Below are positions 23,405 through 35,277 of a stretch of 64,000 nucleotides of DNA, piece by piece. The stretch comes from Daphnia pulex (taxonomy: Eukaryota; Arthropoda; Branchiopoda; Diplostraca; Daphniidae). Every line of letters starts with the position of its first letter. The stretch's first letter is position 1. Where the stretch lies: contig NC_060020.1 of assembly GCF_021134715.1 (NCBI RefSeq), forward strand, positions 3,534,001 to 3,598,000. Direction: 5' to 3'. Made by a program: the position numbers and the translations under genes. Under the pieces are notes generated by a model that saw only the letters and a list, made by a program, of their open reading frames with translations, was not told where the DNA came from and did not search any database.

Positions 23405-24324
23405 CGTTAGCTATATTATTCAGTTATGTTATGTTACATGTTTATGTCCTCAAATGAAATTGTGTTGTCGGTGAATTATCAAACCAAACTAAAAACATCT
23501 TTCGTTTCTTTTCTTCCATTTTCCACTTTTTGAGTTCACATTGATGTAAATGGTTGAATGTTGTTTGACCGCTCTGTATCCATTGTCGTTCGAATCGCTG
23601 CATCATCTGCCTCTAATCCTTTGAAAATCTTTTACAAAATCCTTTCGTTGTCAAAGTAGCGCAAGCTGAACACACATTTCACGATGAAGAAAAATTGCCA
23701 TAAAAGCGACTGCCTTTTCTTCGCTGATGCTCCGCCTAGATTACACGTCACGGTGAACAATGCAGAAAAGCCAAGCGAAGACAGAATAAATGCTTCAATG
23801 AGCTTCCCAGTTCGGCTGAACTGAACGTCTGAATTGTCAGCCATCAACATCATTTATTGTTCAAACTCGACATGCCGATTTCCTCAAGTCGCAACTAGCG
23901 TGATCCCGTTTTTCTGTGTAATCCCTATCCGGAAGCCTTTGCACTCAGATGCTATTCTAGTTTCGACATCCAAACGGAGAACGCACACACTCACATCCCA
24001 ATCGTCAATTTTGATTAAGTCACTCGAAATGACAGCCAAAATAAAATAAGCTCTGCTTAAGTCTTGCCACAATGTTTCCATTATTGTCATTGAGTTATCA
24101 AGATTTGGTGATTGACTAAATGTAGGGATTCGGTAATGATCTGCAGTCAACAAAACCTGTGATAACGCATCGTTTTCTTCTACAAATTGGAACAGTGACA
24201 TCATTAGCAATGGCGAAGCAGCACAACGGATCCTAATTACAGTATGAGTAATGATGAGTAAACATGACAAGACAGGGAAGGGCTACAGAAAAAGAACCAA
24301 GCTTGAAAGCTTGAAGTGACATCG
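23405..24324. other. G-gamma 3'UTR and an unassigned minus-strand open frame
   Basis: On the minus strand a 128-codon frame (24270-23884) starts MSCLLIITHTVI and contains MTIMETLWQDLSRAYFILAV. It is followed within about 30 bases by AATAAA. It lies just past the DNAJA2 poly(A) signal, so it could be a tiny gene or an extended DNAJA2 3'UTR. No domain is recognised. A further 73-codon minus frame (23853-23632) is antisense to the G-gamma 3'UTR. Confidence 0.3.
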
Positions 24325-24330
24325 TTTATT
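24325..24330 (-). terminator. Poly(A) signal of DNAJA2
   Basis: AATAAA on the minus strand lies about 340 bases past the DNAJA2 stop codon. Confidence 0.5.
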
Positions 24331-24669
24331 TCGTGTTTACCAAAGGATGTCAAGTCGAGATAGGGGGGCCAAGATTCCCAGAGTACAAATTCAAACGAAA
24401 AACAGTAATCTTGATTGTTCTTTCACTATATGCCATGAAAGGCAACGATTCACCTAACCAGCGTGACGGTGAACAGTCGACCCCCCACTTCTTAATTTTG
24501 CTACACTGGACGAACAAATGTTTTCAGAACGACAAGCAATTTTTTTTTTTTTTTAAAGTCGAGGAAAATGTTTTTCAACTTAAGATAATTCAAGATTTGA
24601 AATTTGGTTATAAAGGAAAGGGAATCGCCGAATACGAAAAACAAGATCGACTTGTTTTCGCTTGTGAAT

Positions 24670-26493
24670 CTACTGATGGGCGCACTGTACACCTGGTCCT
24701 GATGGACCTCCCTCTTCATCGTCAGAATCATATGCGTTGCTGGGTCCGCCAGCTCCGTCACGGCGTTCATTGGCGTCGTAATCGTGAAGGTCAACCTCCT
24801 CGACGTGCTCTCCTGAGGGTGGAATGACTGAGGGTCGTCCGGGTAAAAGTTTCTCGATCGCCTATCGAATTTCACAAATAACAAAATTGAACATTTTGTT
24901 ATTTCATTAACTAATCCACTCCCAACTGGTTTTCAAGAATTAATGTACCATAATTGTTGATTCATCAGCAAAATGGCTAGAGGGGAACTCTACGTCAAAT
25001 TTAATAAACAGCTCTCCTTTTTCGAAAGGACTACGGTAACGAGGCATTCCTTCGCCGGGCACCATCTTAGTGCTGCCGGGTTCGACTACGTTTCCTGGTG
25101 CTTGTCGGATCACCAAATCACGGCCGTCGAGATGCTATTGGCACCAAAATATAAAACGGTAGAATAAAAAAATCTGTCGAAAAGAAATCTTACAACAACT
25201 AACCTTCAACACATAGCAGAACCCACACAATGCTTCAGTCAGAGTTATAGTGTGCATCACGCAAAGATCGTCTCCTTGTCGCTTGAACTTTTCATGGGGT
25301 TTCTGTTGCAAAATTATCACTACGTCGCCAGCTTCAACTCCGGGCTATTGGAATATCACAGTTATAAGACACTGCAGATCAATGAATGTTTGTAGTGCAA
25401 AATACCTGTTGATCACCTTCACCGCGAAACAGAATTTTCTGTGAATCTTTCATGCCTTTGTCGACGTGAACTTCCAAAATTTTGGTTTCGTTCTGTACTT
25501 TCTTGCCTTTACAAGCCTTGCAGCGATCTCTCTCGTTGATCATCTCACCTGTAAGATTAATTCAACATTAGACAAGGAAAATTAAAATTTCCAATGGTTG
25601 TTTACCTTCTCCATTACAGGTTGAACATACTGACTGAATCTGTTGCATCATACCAGGTCCAAGTGGTCTCAGGGAAATTTTTATTCCACGACCTTGGCAG
25701 GTTGCACAAGTAACATTGGCTCCAGGTTTGCCACCTTGCCTGTAACAGAAAAAAAAATTTGTAAAATACTGGCCAAATCAAATGACATAAAAATACACAT
25801 ACCCACTGCAAAGAGCACAAATGACATTCTTGCTCAACTGGAGCTTGGATGTCTTTCCATTGTAGAGGTCTTCCAATGTCACTCTAAACATACAAAGACA
25901 TGTTAAAACCTAGAAACTAAAGCTGCACACAGCACAAAGAGCCTTACTTGAGAGGGTGCACAGTATCTTCTCCTCTTTGACGAGTCTTTCGACGACCACC
26001 ACCTCCCATACCTCCAAACAACCCACCACCAAAGAAATGGGACAGGATATCATCGGCGCCAAAACCACCATGTTCATGTACACCTTCTTGCAATCCTTTC
26101 AGTCCATGTCTGTCATAAACTTCTCTCTTCTTTGGATCAGACAAGACTTCATAGGCAAATGATATCTCCTTAAACTTCTCACCAGCCTCAGGGTTCTTGT
26201 CAGGGTGGAACTCTTTGGCTAGTTTTCTGTAGGCCTAAAACAGATAGAGAACATGTTAGCAGAAATCAGTTGTCATTACAAAACTGCTAGATAAGTAGCC
26301 ATTGTTCCTAGACATGCCACGACATGACCCTGAAAAATCGATAGTTTGTTCTTGGAATTTAGAGTCGTATTTCGGATTTTAGAATATTTTTGCTTCACAA
26401 AATTAACACCGAACACATAACTACCTTTTTGAGTTCAGCATCGGTGGCTTTGGTTGGGACACCAAGGATTTCGTAAAGAGCATTGTCAGCCAT
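24670..26493 (-). CDS. DNAJA2: DnaJ homolog subfamily A member 2 (type I HSP40)
   Basis: Eight exons on the minus strand: 26493-26425, 26234-25948, 25883-25803, 25739-25606, 25548-25406, 25344-25204, 25134-24949 and 24861-24670. They total 1,233 nt, or 410 residues (human DNAJA2 412). The J domain covers residues 5-68 with HPD at 33-35. A Gly/Phe-rich linker follows ([12 protein letters not shown]). Four zinc-finger half-sites are visible ([33 protein letters not shown]). Substrate-binding C-terminal domains lead to an acidic tail ending GVQCAHQ, a CaaX box identical to DNAJA2 rather than DNAJA1. It is a farnesylated co-chaperone of cytosolic HSP70. Nothing looks damaged. Confidence 0.96.
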
Positions 26494-28664
26494 CGCAGAT
26501 TTTTTGACCAGCAAGATTGCAGAACTTCTAGTAAAATGGTAGGTCTAATTTGTCCCAAAGGCCGCACCACTCTCCTTCTGAGGGCAGTGAGGACAGCAAG
26601 TTGGTTCTTTTTGAGGCAACCATCATTAAGGAAACCAGCTAGAGTCACCCAGCGGCGACTTGTCCAATTTTAAGACGGAGGGAATTATTTGTTGGGAGAT
26701 GAATTTTGTTCCTTTTATTATAATTGAAAACTAAAATTTTAGTGTCAAATTTTGTTGTACTATTTCATGAAAAAAGAATTAACGATGGGAAAACATCACC
26801 ATCTTCGTTAATTGAGTTCTATTTGATTGATGAGTTCTTTTCCCTACCGCTATGTGGGCATAGATGGTTACTGAAAGATGATTGGCTCTTGTCCAAAGAA
26901 AGAATCGGCCTTGTACATCAAGTTATCGGTGAAAGCATCATTGCCATGTTTTTCTTTCTCATCCCGAGCTGCGCAATGGCCTCATTCTTTCGGATGGGAG
27001 AATGAATTTTCTGTTTTCGGTGGCAGAATACGAGAGAACACTCAACTCGGTACTCATTGAGGCTAGGTGGTTCTGCAACTTATTAATTACTAGCTCATAT
27101 AAACATGGTTAAAATATCGACCACATGCCTAGAATGCCTGCCGAACCCACAAATTCCTGCTTTGCGCTCATAAAAAATTTTAATTCGGAGCCATTATTAG
27201 ACTTCGAGGAAAGCCACGGCCCATGGCTTATCTCTTTTTTATTCAAGGTTATATCATATTTTGTTGCAGTTTGTATTCATCTGAGAAAAAATTTATGTCT
27301 CTGATCACTAACAATGGGGCGAAAGTCGAAGTTAATAGGTATAAAGTAAATTTTATATGCTGCACTGATTATAAGAGTGAGCTGTAATTTTAGAATTTAC
27401 TAATTTGCTCGTGATAAGGGATGAGCATGTCAATGTCATACATAGAGGTTTTTCCTGTTATCTTCCAGACTCGAAAAACAAACAAAATTCGAAAATACGT
27501 TGTGCCAAGTTGGTGTTACGAATGTGCTTGATATTTAAATAAAGTTGATCCAATCGTAACAACCTCTAGTTATCGCATTGTTGTATTGGATTTCATAATC
27601 AGTTTTATACAGGTAACTGAAAAAATATTTGAAAAATGTTCATAGCCAATGCAATGCTCCTCGAATAATTTATCAAAGCAAATTAAACTTAGACTAGCCG
27701 AACCAAATTCCGTATGAACGGAGAAAAATAATTTGTTTTTGGCTCGGCGGTAGCGGCAGGGGAATAGTTGATAGTGCACATTCCTAGACGTTTTTGTCTA
27801 GGTCTCTGCCGAACAGCGTTCTTCCCATTTCCATTTGGCTTTAATAGTGCAGAGTATCTTCGTAAAATTGCTGTCAACCTACACTTAAGAACATGCCAAT
27901 GAAAATTATTCGTTATGAATTCCGTCTTACTTCTTTATTTTTTTAAAATTCTATTTTGTCGTGTGAAGAAGAAATGCATCCATCTCCGCTGAATTAAGGA
28001 AATAATTACGGTGTAAAGCGCCAAAGATTAGAACTGATAGAGAGAACAAAGAGCTTTAATTTTCAAAGCACGAGCCATTTGGTACGAGGATTTCAGTTCA
28101 TGTTTGGCGACTGGTACATTATTATTAGGAAAATATTCTGCGTTTTTCCCAGTTTATTACTGAGAACAACGACATCTGCTGTTCCGTAGGAGGAGGGCAC
28201 TATTGGCTTCGAAATTGTCGAGTCTAACATTGAAGGAGGAATTCCTAGCTGGAATGCACCTTTAGCTTCGCTCGAATTGGTGTTTCGGCATAACTTGGAA
28301 TTTTTGGACATTTAGAAGTGATTTTCACTCCTAAAAAGTGTTGGAAATAGTTCAACGATATCATCTTGTTGAGACACCGTGGTCAATTTCTGGGTTTTCC
28401 TGCAAATTCATGGTAATGCGAACTTAAAAACCGTTGGGGAAAATGTTGTGTTATGATAATGGGTCGCATTCCAATGACGTCACAAATAAAATGGCGCTGC
28501 TATCTACAAAATGAAACTCTCGACGTCCTGACTCAAGCTCAGAATTCTGCATCTAACATTCGACATTTCAGTGCAAAAACAGCGTCGAATATACCGTGAA
28601 TGTGTTAGTGAATGATTTTTCTTCTGTTCTTTGTTGTACTTTTGTTGGAAATATTGCCATCGAC
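26494..28664. other. Intergenic between divergent DNAJA2 and kibra
   Basis: Promoters of both genes plus unassigned sequence. Two minus-strand frames (27877-27689, MTAILRRYSALLKPNG..., and 28311-28093, MSKNSKLCRNTNSSEA...) might be exons of an unknown gene. I found no consistent splice path or domain. Confidence 0.4.
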
Positions 28665-31600
28665 ATGTCCAAGCGTAATGGTGAGATCCCTTTGCCTCAA
28701 GGATGGGAGCTTGGTCGAGATTACGATGGCAAAGTGTACTTTATTGATCACAACAGCAAGAAAACAACTTGGGTTGATCCTCGAGACAGGTTTGTTAACA
28801 TTTCAGATACTATTAATTTGAATTATTCTCTTTGGGCCCATCCTTCAAATGATGCTGAGACCTGTTGTCGATTGTGGAATGCTAACATGGCTGTCAAGTC
28901 CACACACAATAATTCCAATGAACTTTTGGATTATTTTTCTTCTATTTTGAAGTTGAGCCATAGCTTTTGGGAAATGCATGAAAAAAAATGAGAAATGTCC
29001 CCAAAACAAATGTTGAACTGAACTGCTATATCCTTGTTTTGGCTGCGCATACTTCCTATACGTCCATATTGTAAATTAAACATTCCAAGTATCTGTTGAT
29101 TTAAAATTCAACTGAATCCTAATAGAAAAAATAGTGTTTTAAAATTAGTGTTAGATTCCAAAGAAATATGCAATTAAAATAATAGTTAATTATTTATAAA
29201 GTCTAGTGTTAATCAAGTATTGGATTTTTTTTGGTATTTATTTAGGTTAATAAAGCCGCAAACATTTGCAGACTGTGTTGGAAATGAATTACCTTTAGGT
29301 TGGGAAGAATCATATGACTCTCAGGTTGGACCTTTTTACACAAACCACATAACCCGTAAGTAAAAAAAAAAAGAAAAAAGAGTCAAGAGTTACATGACCT
29401 AGCAAACAAACAATTGTTTAAATTGCCTATTCAGAGACCAATCAGTTAGAAGACCCTCGGCTAGAATGGAGGTCTATACAAGAAGCCATGCTGAAAGAAT
29501 ATCTTCAAACTGCCAAAGAAGACCTTGAAGCCAAGAAAGAGATCTTGGATATTAAACAACAAAGATTAACTATTGCACAAGATGAGTTTCATCTACTTCG
29601 CCATGCCTACACAGGGCTTGATGCTTCGCGAACATCATGTAAGTGAAATTCTTCTTCGATAATGTAACGTCACAGGCGCTGGGATATTTCTTAGTTAGAA
29701 CATCTCATTGCCACCCCACCCCCATCCTCTTTGTCTAACAAATATAATAAATATCCGGAATAATTTTTTTTTACAGTGAATTCCACAAGCAGTGGGTCAA
29801 GCACTAAATTTGATCCGGATTTGTTAAAAGCCGATGTGGCTTTAGCTAAAAATAGAGTTGCCCGGTTACGCCGGGATTTAGATGTTGCCAGAGCTGAATT
29901 CGCCTATCAGCAACGGGGTATCGACATGCTTTCACAGTAAGTTAGCTCTTTAAAGGAAGAATATCTTAATTGTCATAGAACCTATCTTAATCTTTTCATT
30001 TTCTTTACTTGACAGAGCTGAGACTAAATTGTCTTCTTTGCCTTGTGGTTACACATTGCAAGAAGCACAAGCCATGATGGCTGAATTGCGCAACATTCAA
30101 CACTCGCTATCAAGCGGCGAGAAAGAAAAAGCAGAATTAATGGCTTCGTTGTCACGGTTGCGCGACGATTTAACCCGACTGAAGCCGCTGAACAACGACA
30201 TGTCTCCAGATTTATCAACGTTATCCCTTCCACAAGAGAAATTTAGCACAGCCTCCCAAACAGATTTATCAGGTAGGATTAATTTAGGGGAGAAAAAAAA
30301 ACAATAATGGAAATCATCAGTTTTACGCTAAATTTGTCATTTTTTCAGGCGAATCAGCTCCAATCGGAACACGCTTGGCTGAAATGGCCCGAACTCGTCT
30401 TCAGTACGACGAAGCAAGAAAACATTTGCAATACTTGCAACAGAAAATGGCAGAACTCGAGGATAGAATCGCTCCTGGTCAGAGTGAATCTGATAAAGAC
30501 CGACTTCTGCTCATTCAGGAGAAAGAACAACTGCTGCGGGAACTGCGCAGCATCGCACCAAGGTCGCGCTCCAAAACCGAGATGGAAACGGTTCGAACCA
30601 AGATTCAACGGCTTGAGAAAGATCTTAGCCAAGCGTTAGAAGCTTCTAATCGAACTATAGCCGATCGACTTAAACTCCACGAAGAAAAACAAATTTTGTT
30701 GCAATCAATGAGATTAGCTTTGCGCAACGTAGCACTTTTAGAAGGGCAGCTCCGTTCACTATCTGCCAGCACATTAAGCATGTCAAGTAGTTCGAGTTTA
30801 GGATCTCTTTCGACTTCATCTAGGAGCCATGCATCGTCCAAGGTACTTATCTCATGAATTGATTTTGAATCTCATATAATTTATGGGTTTCTTTTTTGTT
30901 TCAAGGGCTCTTTATCATCTGTGTTATCGTTTACTGATATCTATGGACCACCACAATACTCTGCCATGGCTAATGCGGCCTTGCCTGGTCATGCCAATAC
31001 ACCTGGAGAAAGCGGATTATCTGGCTCACCAGTTGTAAACATGGCCGACTTACACCGTCGCGTAGAACGACTCCTTGCCAATCGAGAAAATAATAATATT
31101 AATTCCAACTCAGTTTCCATGCAAACGTCCGAACAAGAAGCTATCTATGCTAACTTGGTTGCACCACCTAATTTGCTTAGTTGCATCAATTTTGATCAAG
31201 CAGGCAAGTTTCCGAGATTCAACGTTGTTGGTTTTTACTTCTAATCGGTTTTTTTTTAACATTAAAGGAAGCACAGTCAGTTACGAACCCAATTCGTCTG
31301 ATTTGCTGTTCAACGGTCCAGCTTTTAAACACCGATTACCTTCGGAACGGTCGAACGAATCAGGTGTTTTGAGTGGACTGTCGCCAATTCCGGAAGCTCA
31401 AGGACTTGTGAATATGACGTCTGGCAGTGAAGGTACTGACTGTGGTACAGTTTCAGCTTCGGCTAGTTGCGAGTCGGTGACGGGAGATAGTGGAGTTTTT
31501 GATGCATCGTCCAGACGAACTTCATCTTCGAATCTCTCTCATTTAGAAACCGCTCAAGTGAAAGTTGGCCTAAGGTAAGCTTAATCCAATAAATCTGTTA

Positions 31601-33961
31601 AATTTATTATTAATTTTTTTTCCCTTTTTAAATGTAGATATGCATTTGCTGATGAATTTCTCCATGTAACAATTGAAAGAGCTCGAAATTTAGTGGCTCT
31701 CCTGATTGAGAACGGCCACAAAGTGTAAGTTATTGTTCATTTATTAACGTAAATTGTCTTGCAATAACGATTTTATTTTCTTCGTTTAGTTGTATCAAAG
31801 TTACACTGCTCCCTAGCCCAGTAGAAGCAGCATCATCTTGTTGCACTAGGTCAATTACAGATCTGTCACAAGCTGTGTTTGACGAGAGCTTTCGTTTAGC
31901 TGTTGCTTCAACGAAACTCGACACCAAAACGCTACAGATTTCCGTATACTCACGACCAGCGACTTCGGATTCTCATGAAGATTGCTTGGTTAGTAAATAG
32001 TTATTTTAGCTGTAATTTAGATCAGAAACTTATATCTTGTTTTGTAGGGATGGGCCCAAGTATCACTGGCGGATTTTCGGCCCGACGCTAACTCTGTCAA
32101 GTGGTATAACATACTCGCGCTCAGGTGTCTTTCTTCGAGCAGCCATCCTCTGTCTGGTTCAGCTAGTGAAAATGGAACAGGGCTTAAAGAAGAAAGCAGT
32201 GACGAGTCAACAATCGTCTCGTCGCAACCGTCTACCTTAACTCGCAATCAACGTAATAAGATTTATATTATAAACAAATTTTGCAGCAATTTAATTGTTA
32301 TCGTGCTTTGCAGGTGGTCCCATGTCAGAACTAGAAATAGTTGAGCAAGGGACTGACAGTGAAGACGAAAGTGAAAGTGAGGATGAAGAAAGTGAAACGG
32401 ACGAAGAACCAACCGAAGGTGAGAAAAGCGTTAGCCAGGAAAACCTTGTTGACCAAGCGTTGGAGCAAGTTGTGCAAGACATTCAAGAAGAAGATGAAGA
32501 GGAGGAAGAAGAAGAACGAGTATACGCTGTAGAGCCTGTCCAGGTAATTTAAAAAAATTCACTCCTATGGATTGAAAGCTAAAATGTCATTCTTCTACTG
32601 TTGCAGGTGGCCAACAAAGGTACCAACACGGAGTGTGTATTTCAACCAGACCGAGGCGCTTTACGAAGACCGTTTGGGGTAGATGGATTTCATCATCGAG
32701 CCATTTTAGTCAAGCGCTCACAAACGTTTTCACCGAGCGCTGCTGCCAGCCGCGCCGAATACATTTGTCGATTGAATCGCAGCGACAGTGATAGCTCCAT
32801 GCCACTGTATCGTCGTGGACCTTTTCAGCGAAACTCAGTCGAAAGGAGGTCTCTTCGTTGGCGAGCTAGCTCGTTGGCAGCCAGTGCAGCAGCGTTGAGT
32901 TCATTTGGGGAGGCCGGTCCCATGAGAGAAGTACCAGTAACACCCGATGCACCTGCCAAGACCTCTAGACATCGAAAATCCCGCGGACATCCTGCTACAC
33001 TACCACCGAGGACATCTGTAGATCTGGAGTTGGATTTGCTAGCTCAGAACAAGCGTCTACAGGAGTTGCACGAAGAATTATCTAAATTGCGTGAATTAAA
33101 GCGTCGCATGGAAGATGCTCGGTATCTTGGCAATCAAGATCTCCCTGCATGGTTGTCGGAAGACGACCGCCTTCAAGCTTTATTGGAGCATGTAAGTTAT
33201 TTTGCTCTTATAGCACTCTTGTGGTTCTGTTTCTTACTTACTTTTTTTTGTATTAGGCTGAAAAAAGAAAAGAAGAAAAGACTGTTGAAGAACGTAAACT
33301 AGAGAAGCTCGTTCGAAGAACCTCCAGAGAAATCTATAGACTTCGAAAGAGCAAGGCTGGCAAAGGTCAAATGGATGTTATATCTTTCAAGTATGTATTC
33401 AAAAGACGAGTAAATTGATTTACTTTTCAATCATTTTCTAACATTACGTTTTTGTCGCTCAGGGAAAAAATGGCTTTTTTCACCAAACCGAATTCGTCGT
33501 TTTCTTTCCTTACGCAACCGTTTGATGACGACGAAGAATCTTACGTGATTGCAGCTAAAAACCAAGAGGACCTGAAAGCTACCGGTGATTCGTTTTGCCA
33601 TAAAAACGAATCTGTAGATGATGCGCAAAAACCTCGTCTAACTAGTGCTCAAATCGCCGAACAGAGATTGGCTCAACTAAGAAGCCACGAAGTCAGGAAC
33701 TTGACACTCGCTGAACTTCAGCGATTGCAGCATTTAACGGGCGACGTTCATTCACGAAGACTCACTTTGGCTGAATTGCAAAAGCTTCAGCAACAGGCCC
33801 CCATTGTCGACAGTAGACATGCGGAACTACTGAAGCCCCGACTTGTGTCTTTTAAAGTCCAAACAGCTCAAGAATCCCGACCGATGCCCGAACCAGCAGC
33901 CGAGAACGTAACACGTAAAATCGAGTTTGATTACGACTTGGAGTTAGGGGTTGAGGTTTAA
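28665..33961 (+). CDS. kibra: Kibra (WWC family), Hippo-pathway scaffold
   Basis: Fifteen exons: 28665-28789, 29246-29355, 29435-29638, 29777-29936, 30016-30272, 30349-30842, 30906-31203, 31268-31574, 31638-31724, 31790-31988, 32048-32252, 32314-32543, 32607-33191, 33257-33390 and 33463-33961. They total 3,894 nt, or 1,297 residues, near Drosophila Kibra. WW1 ([20 protein letters not shown]) spans about residues 9-41. WW2 ([17 protein letters not shown], ending EDPRLEW) lacks the second canonical position, as in other WWC proteins. Long coiled coils follow. A C2 domain begins near residue 652 ([21 protein letters not shown]). Next come a Glu/Asp-rich exon, a second coiled coil ([20 protein letters not shown]) and a C-terminus ending GVEV. 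Kibra acts with Merlin and Expanded at the apical cortex to activate Hippo/Warts. Intron 7 has a GC donor (GCAAGT at 31204). Confidence 0.95.
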
Positions 33962-34892
33962 GTTGCTTAAATTAAATGTCTCGATTGAGCGGATTTAAAT
34001 TCCGCCACATTTTTGGCCTGCACGTGAAAGGGGTTGTGACACTTTTTTCCATAGAGAATCTCTGCTGCTACAGAGTTAACAAAATTTTTAATCTCTGGAC
34101 CATTTAAAAATTAATGGCAATCGAAACGGACTGCCGGACTTTATGATGTCCTTTTTGGAATCCGTTAAAGATATTTTTCCGATCGTGTTTATTTTTCCTT
34201 TTTTTTTTGTGAACAACGCGCCAAACATTGTTATGTGTTTCTGTCTTGCCCCTTTCCCTGAATCCTCATAGTAGTTTCAGTGTAATACTTCGTGCTCACC
34301 AAAATTTGTACATAAATTCGGAATTTTAGATTGTGGCCTGATGGTAATCAAACGCGATAAACGTGCCGTTATTTCAAGTGTCTTTCCTTTTTAAAAAATT
34401 ACCAACCGACTCGTTTACACGCGGCTTTTATTATTCTCTCAGAGGAACTGCTTTGAATCCTAATGTTGATTTGTGTGTGTAACGCACGTGCCTTACAAAC
34501 CCCCCCACCAAACCACGCCTCTTCCTCTACCGAAGCGGGGTTTCCTTTTGAAAAACGAAATGAGTTACAAAATATGACGTTGTTGCATTCTCCCATTCGT
34601 TTACATTTGTAACTTATGTTAATATTTAAATCTTTCTTTCGATGCAAAGAGTCTGTGCTGCTCATGTGTTGTCATCTTTGTACAGTATCGAAAAATAAAA
34701 TACTACCGACCATGAACTTGGGTTACTGCTGATAGCCACCGTAAAATGAAATAACAAAAAATCAAATCACTAAATCAATAAATGTTTTGTATCTTCAATC
34801 TTCATATAAGGATTTTTATTTTATTTTACTTATTGCTTTTTTTTTTTAGTTTTGGTATTTTATTTTATTTTCGAAATCCATACGATCATTTA
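33962..34892. other. kibra 3'UTR and flank up to the palindrome
   Basis: A probable poly(A) signal AATAAA is at about 34695. Beyond it the sequence is AT-rich with no gene, ending where inverted-repeat homology starts. Confidence 0.5.
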
Positions 34893-34965
34893 TCGTATGG
34901 CACGCCGAAAGGCGAAAGGGTCACAAAAAAGAATGTTTTAATTTAAAAAAAGTTTCGCCGCAACG

Positions 34966-35277
34966 CTACCTAGCGGTCAAATATAGAACTGCATGCAAAA
35001 CCTTTCTTGCCCCTAAACGCGAAATTGTCTTCGTCAGAACGTGAGAAGTTGTAACATAAATCATTTCATCTGATGAGTCAACAATCAACGTTAAGCTAGC
35101 TTCGAAAATTACCAATGATTCATAGGTAAACTCGAGTGATTTCGTCTGTAATAACTTGTCGGTGATGTGTTCTATTCCGTGTATATGTTGGATAACCTTA
35201 ATGTTTTTCATCAACTCACAGTCAGAGTAAACGTGAAAGTCATGCAATCTATCGTCAACTATTTTGTTCAAACTCAT
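34966..35277 (-). other. Open frame at the outer end of the left arm
   Basis: A 103-codon frame beginning MSLNKIVDDRLHDFHVYSD. Its mirror copy at 55208-55426 keeps the first 71 codons and then diverges where the arm identity ends. No domain is recognised. It could be a gene fragment; the duplication alone is not evidence of coding. Confidence 0.25.

Noticed and set aside
24333-24827. 164-codon plus-strand frame
   Set aside because: It runs antisense through the DNAJA2 last exon and 3'UTR, including a poly-T tract. The DNAJA2 frame explains the conservation there.
32291-32552. Alternate frames rich in Ser or Lys/Arg over kibra exon 12
   Set aside because: Frame shadows of the acidic GAA/GAG-rich kibra exon.
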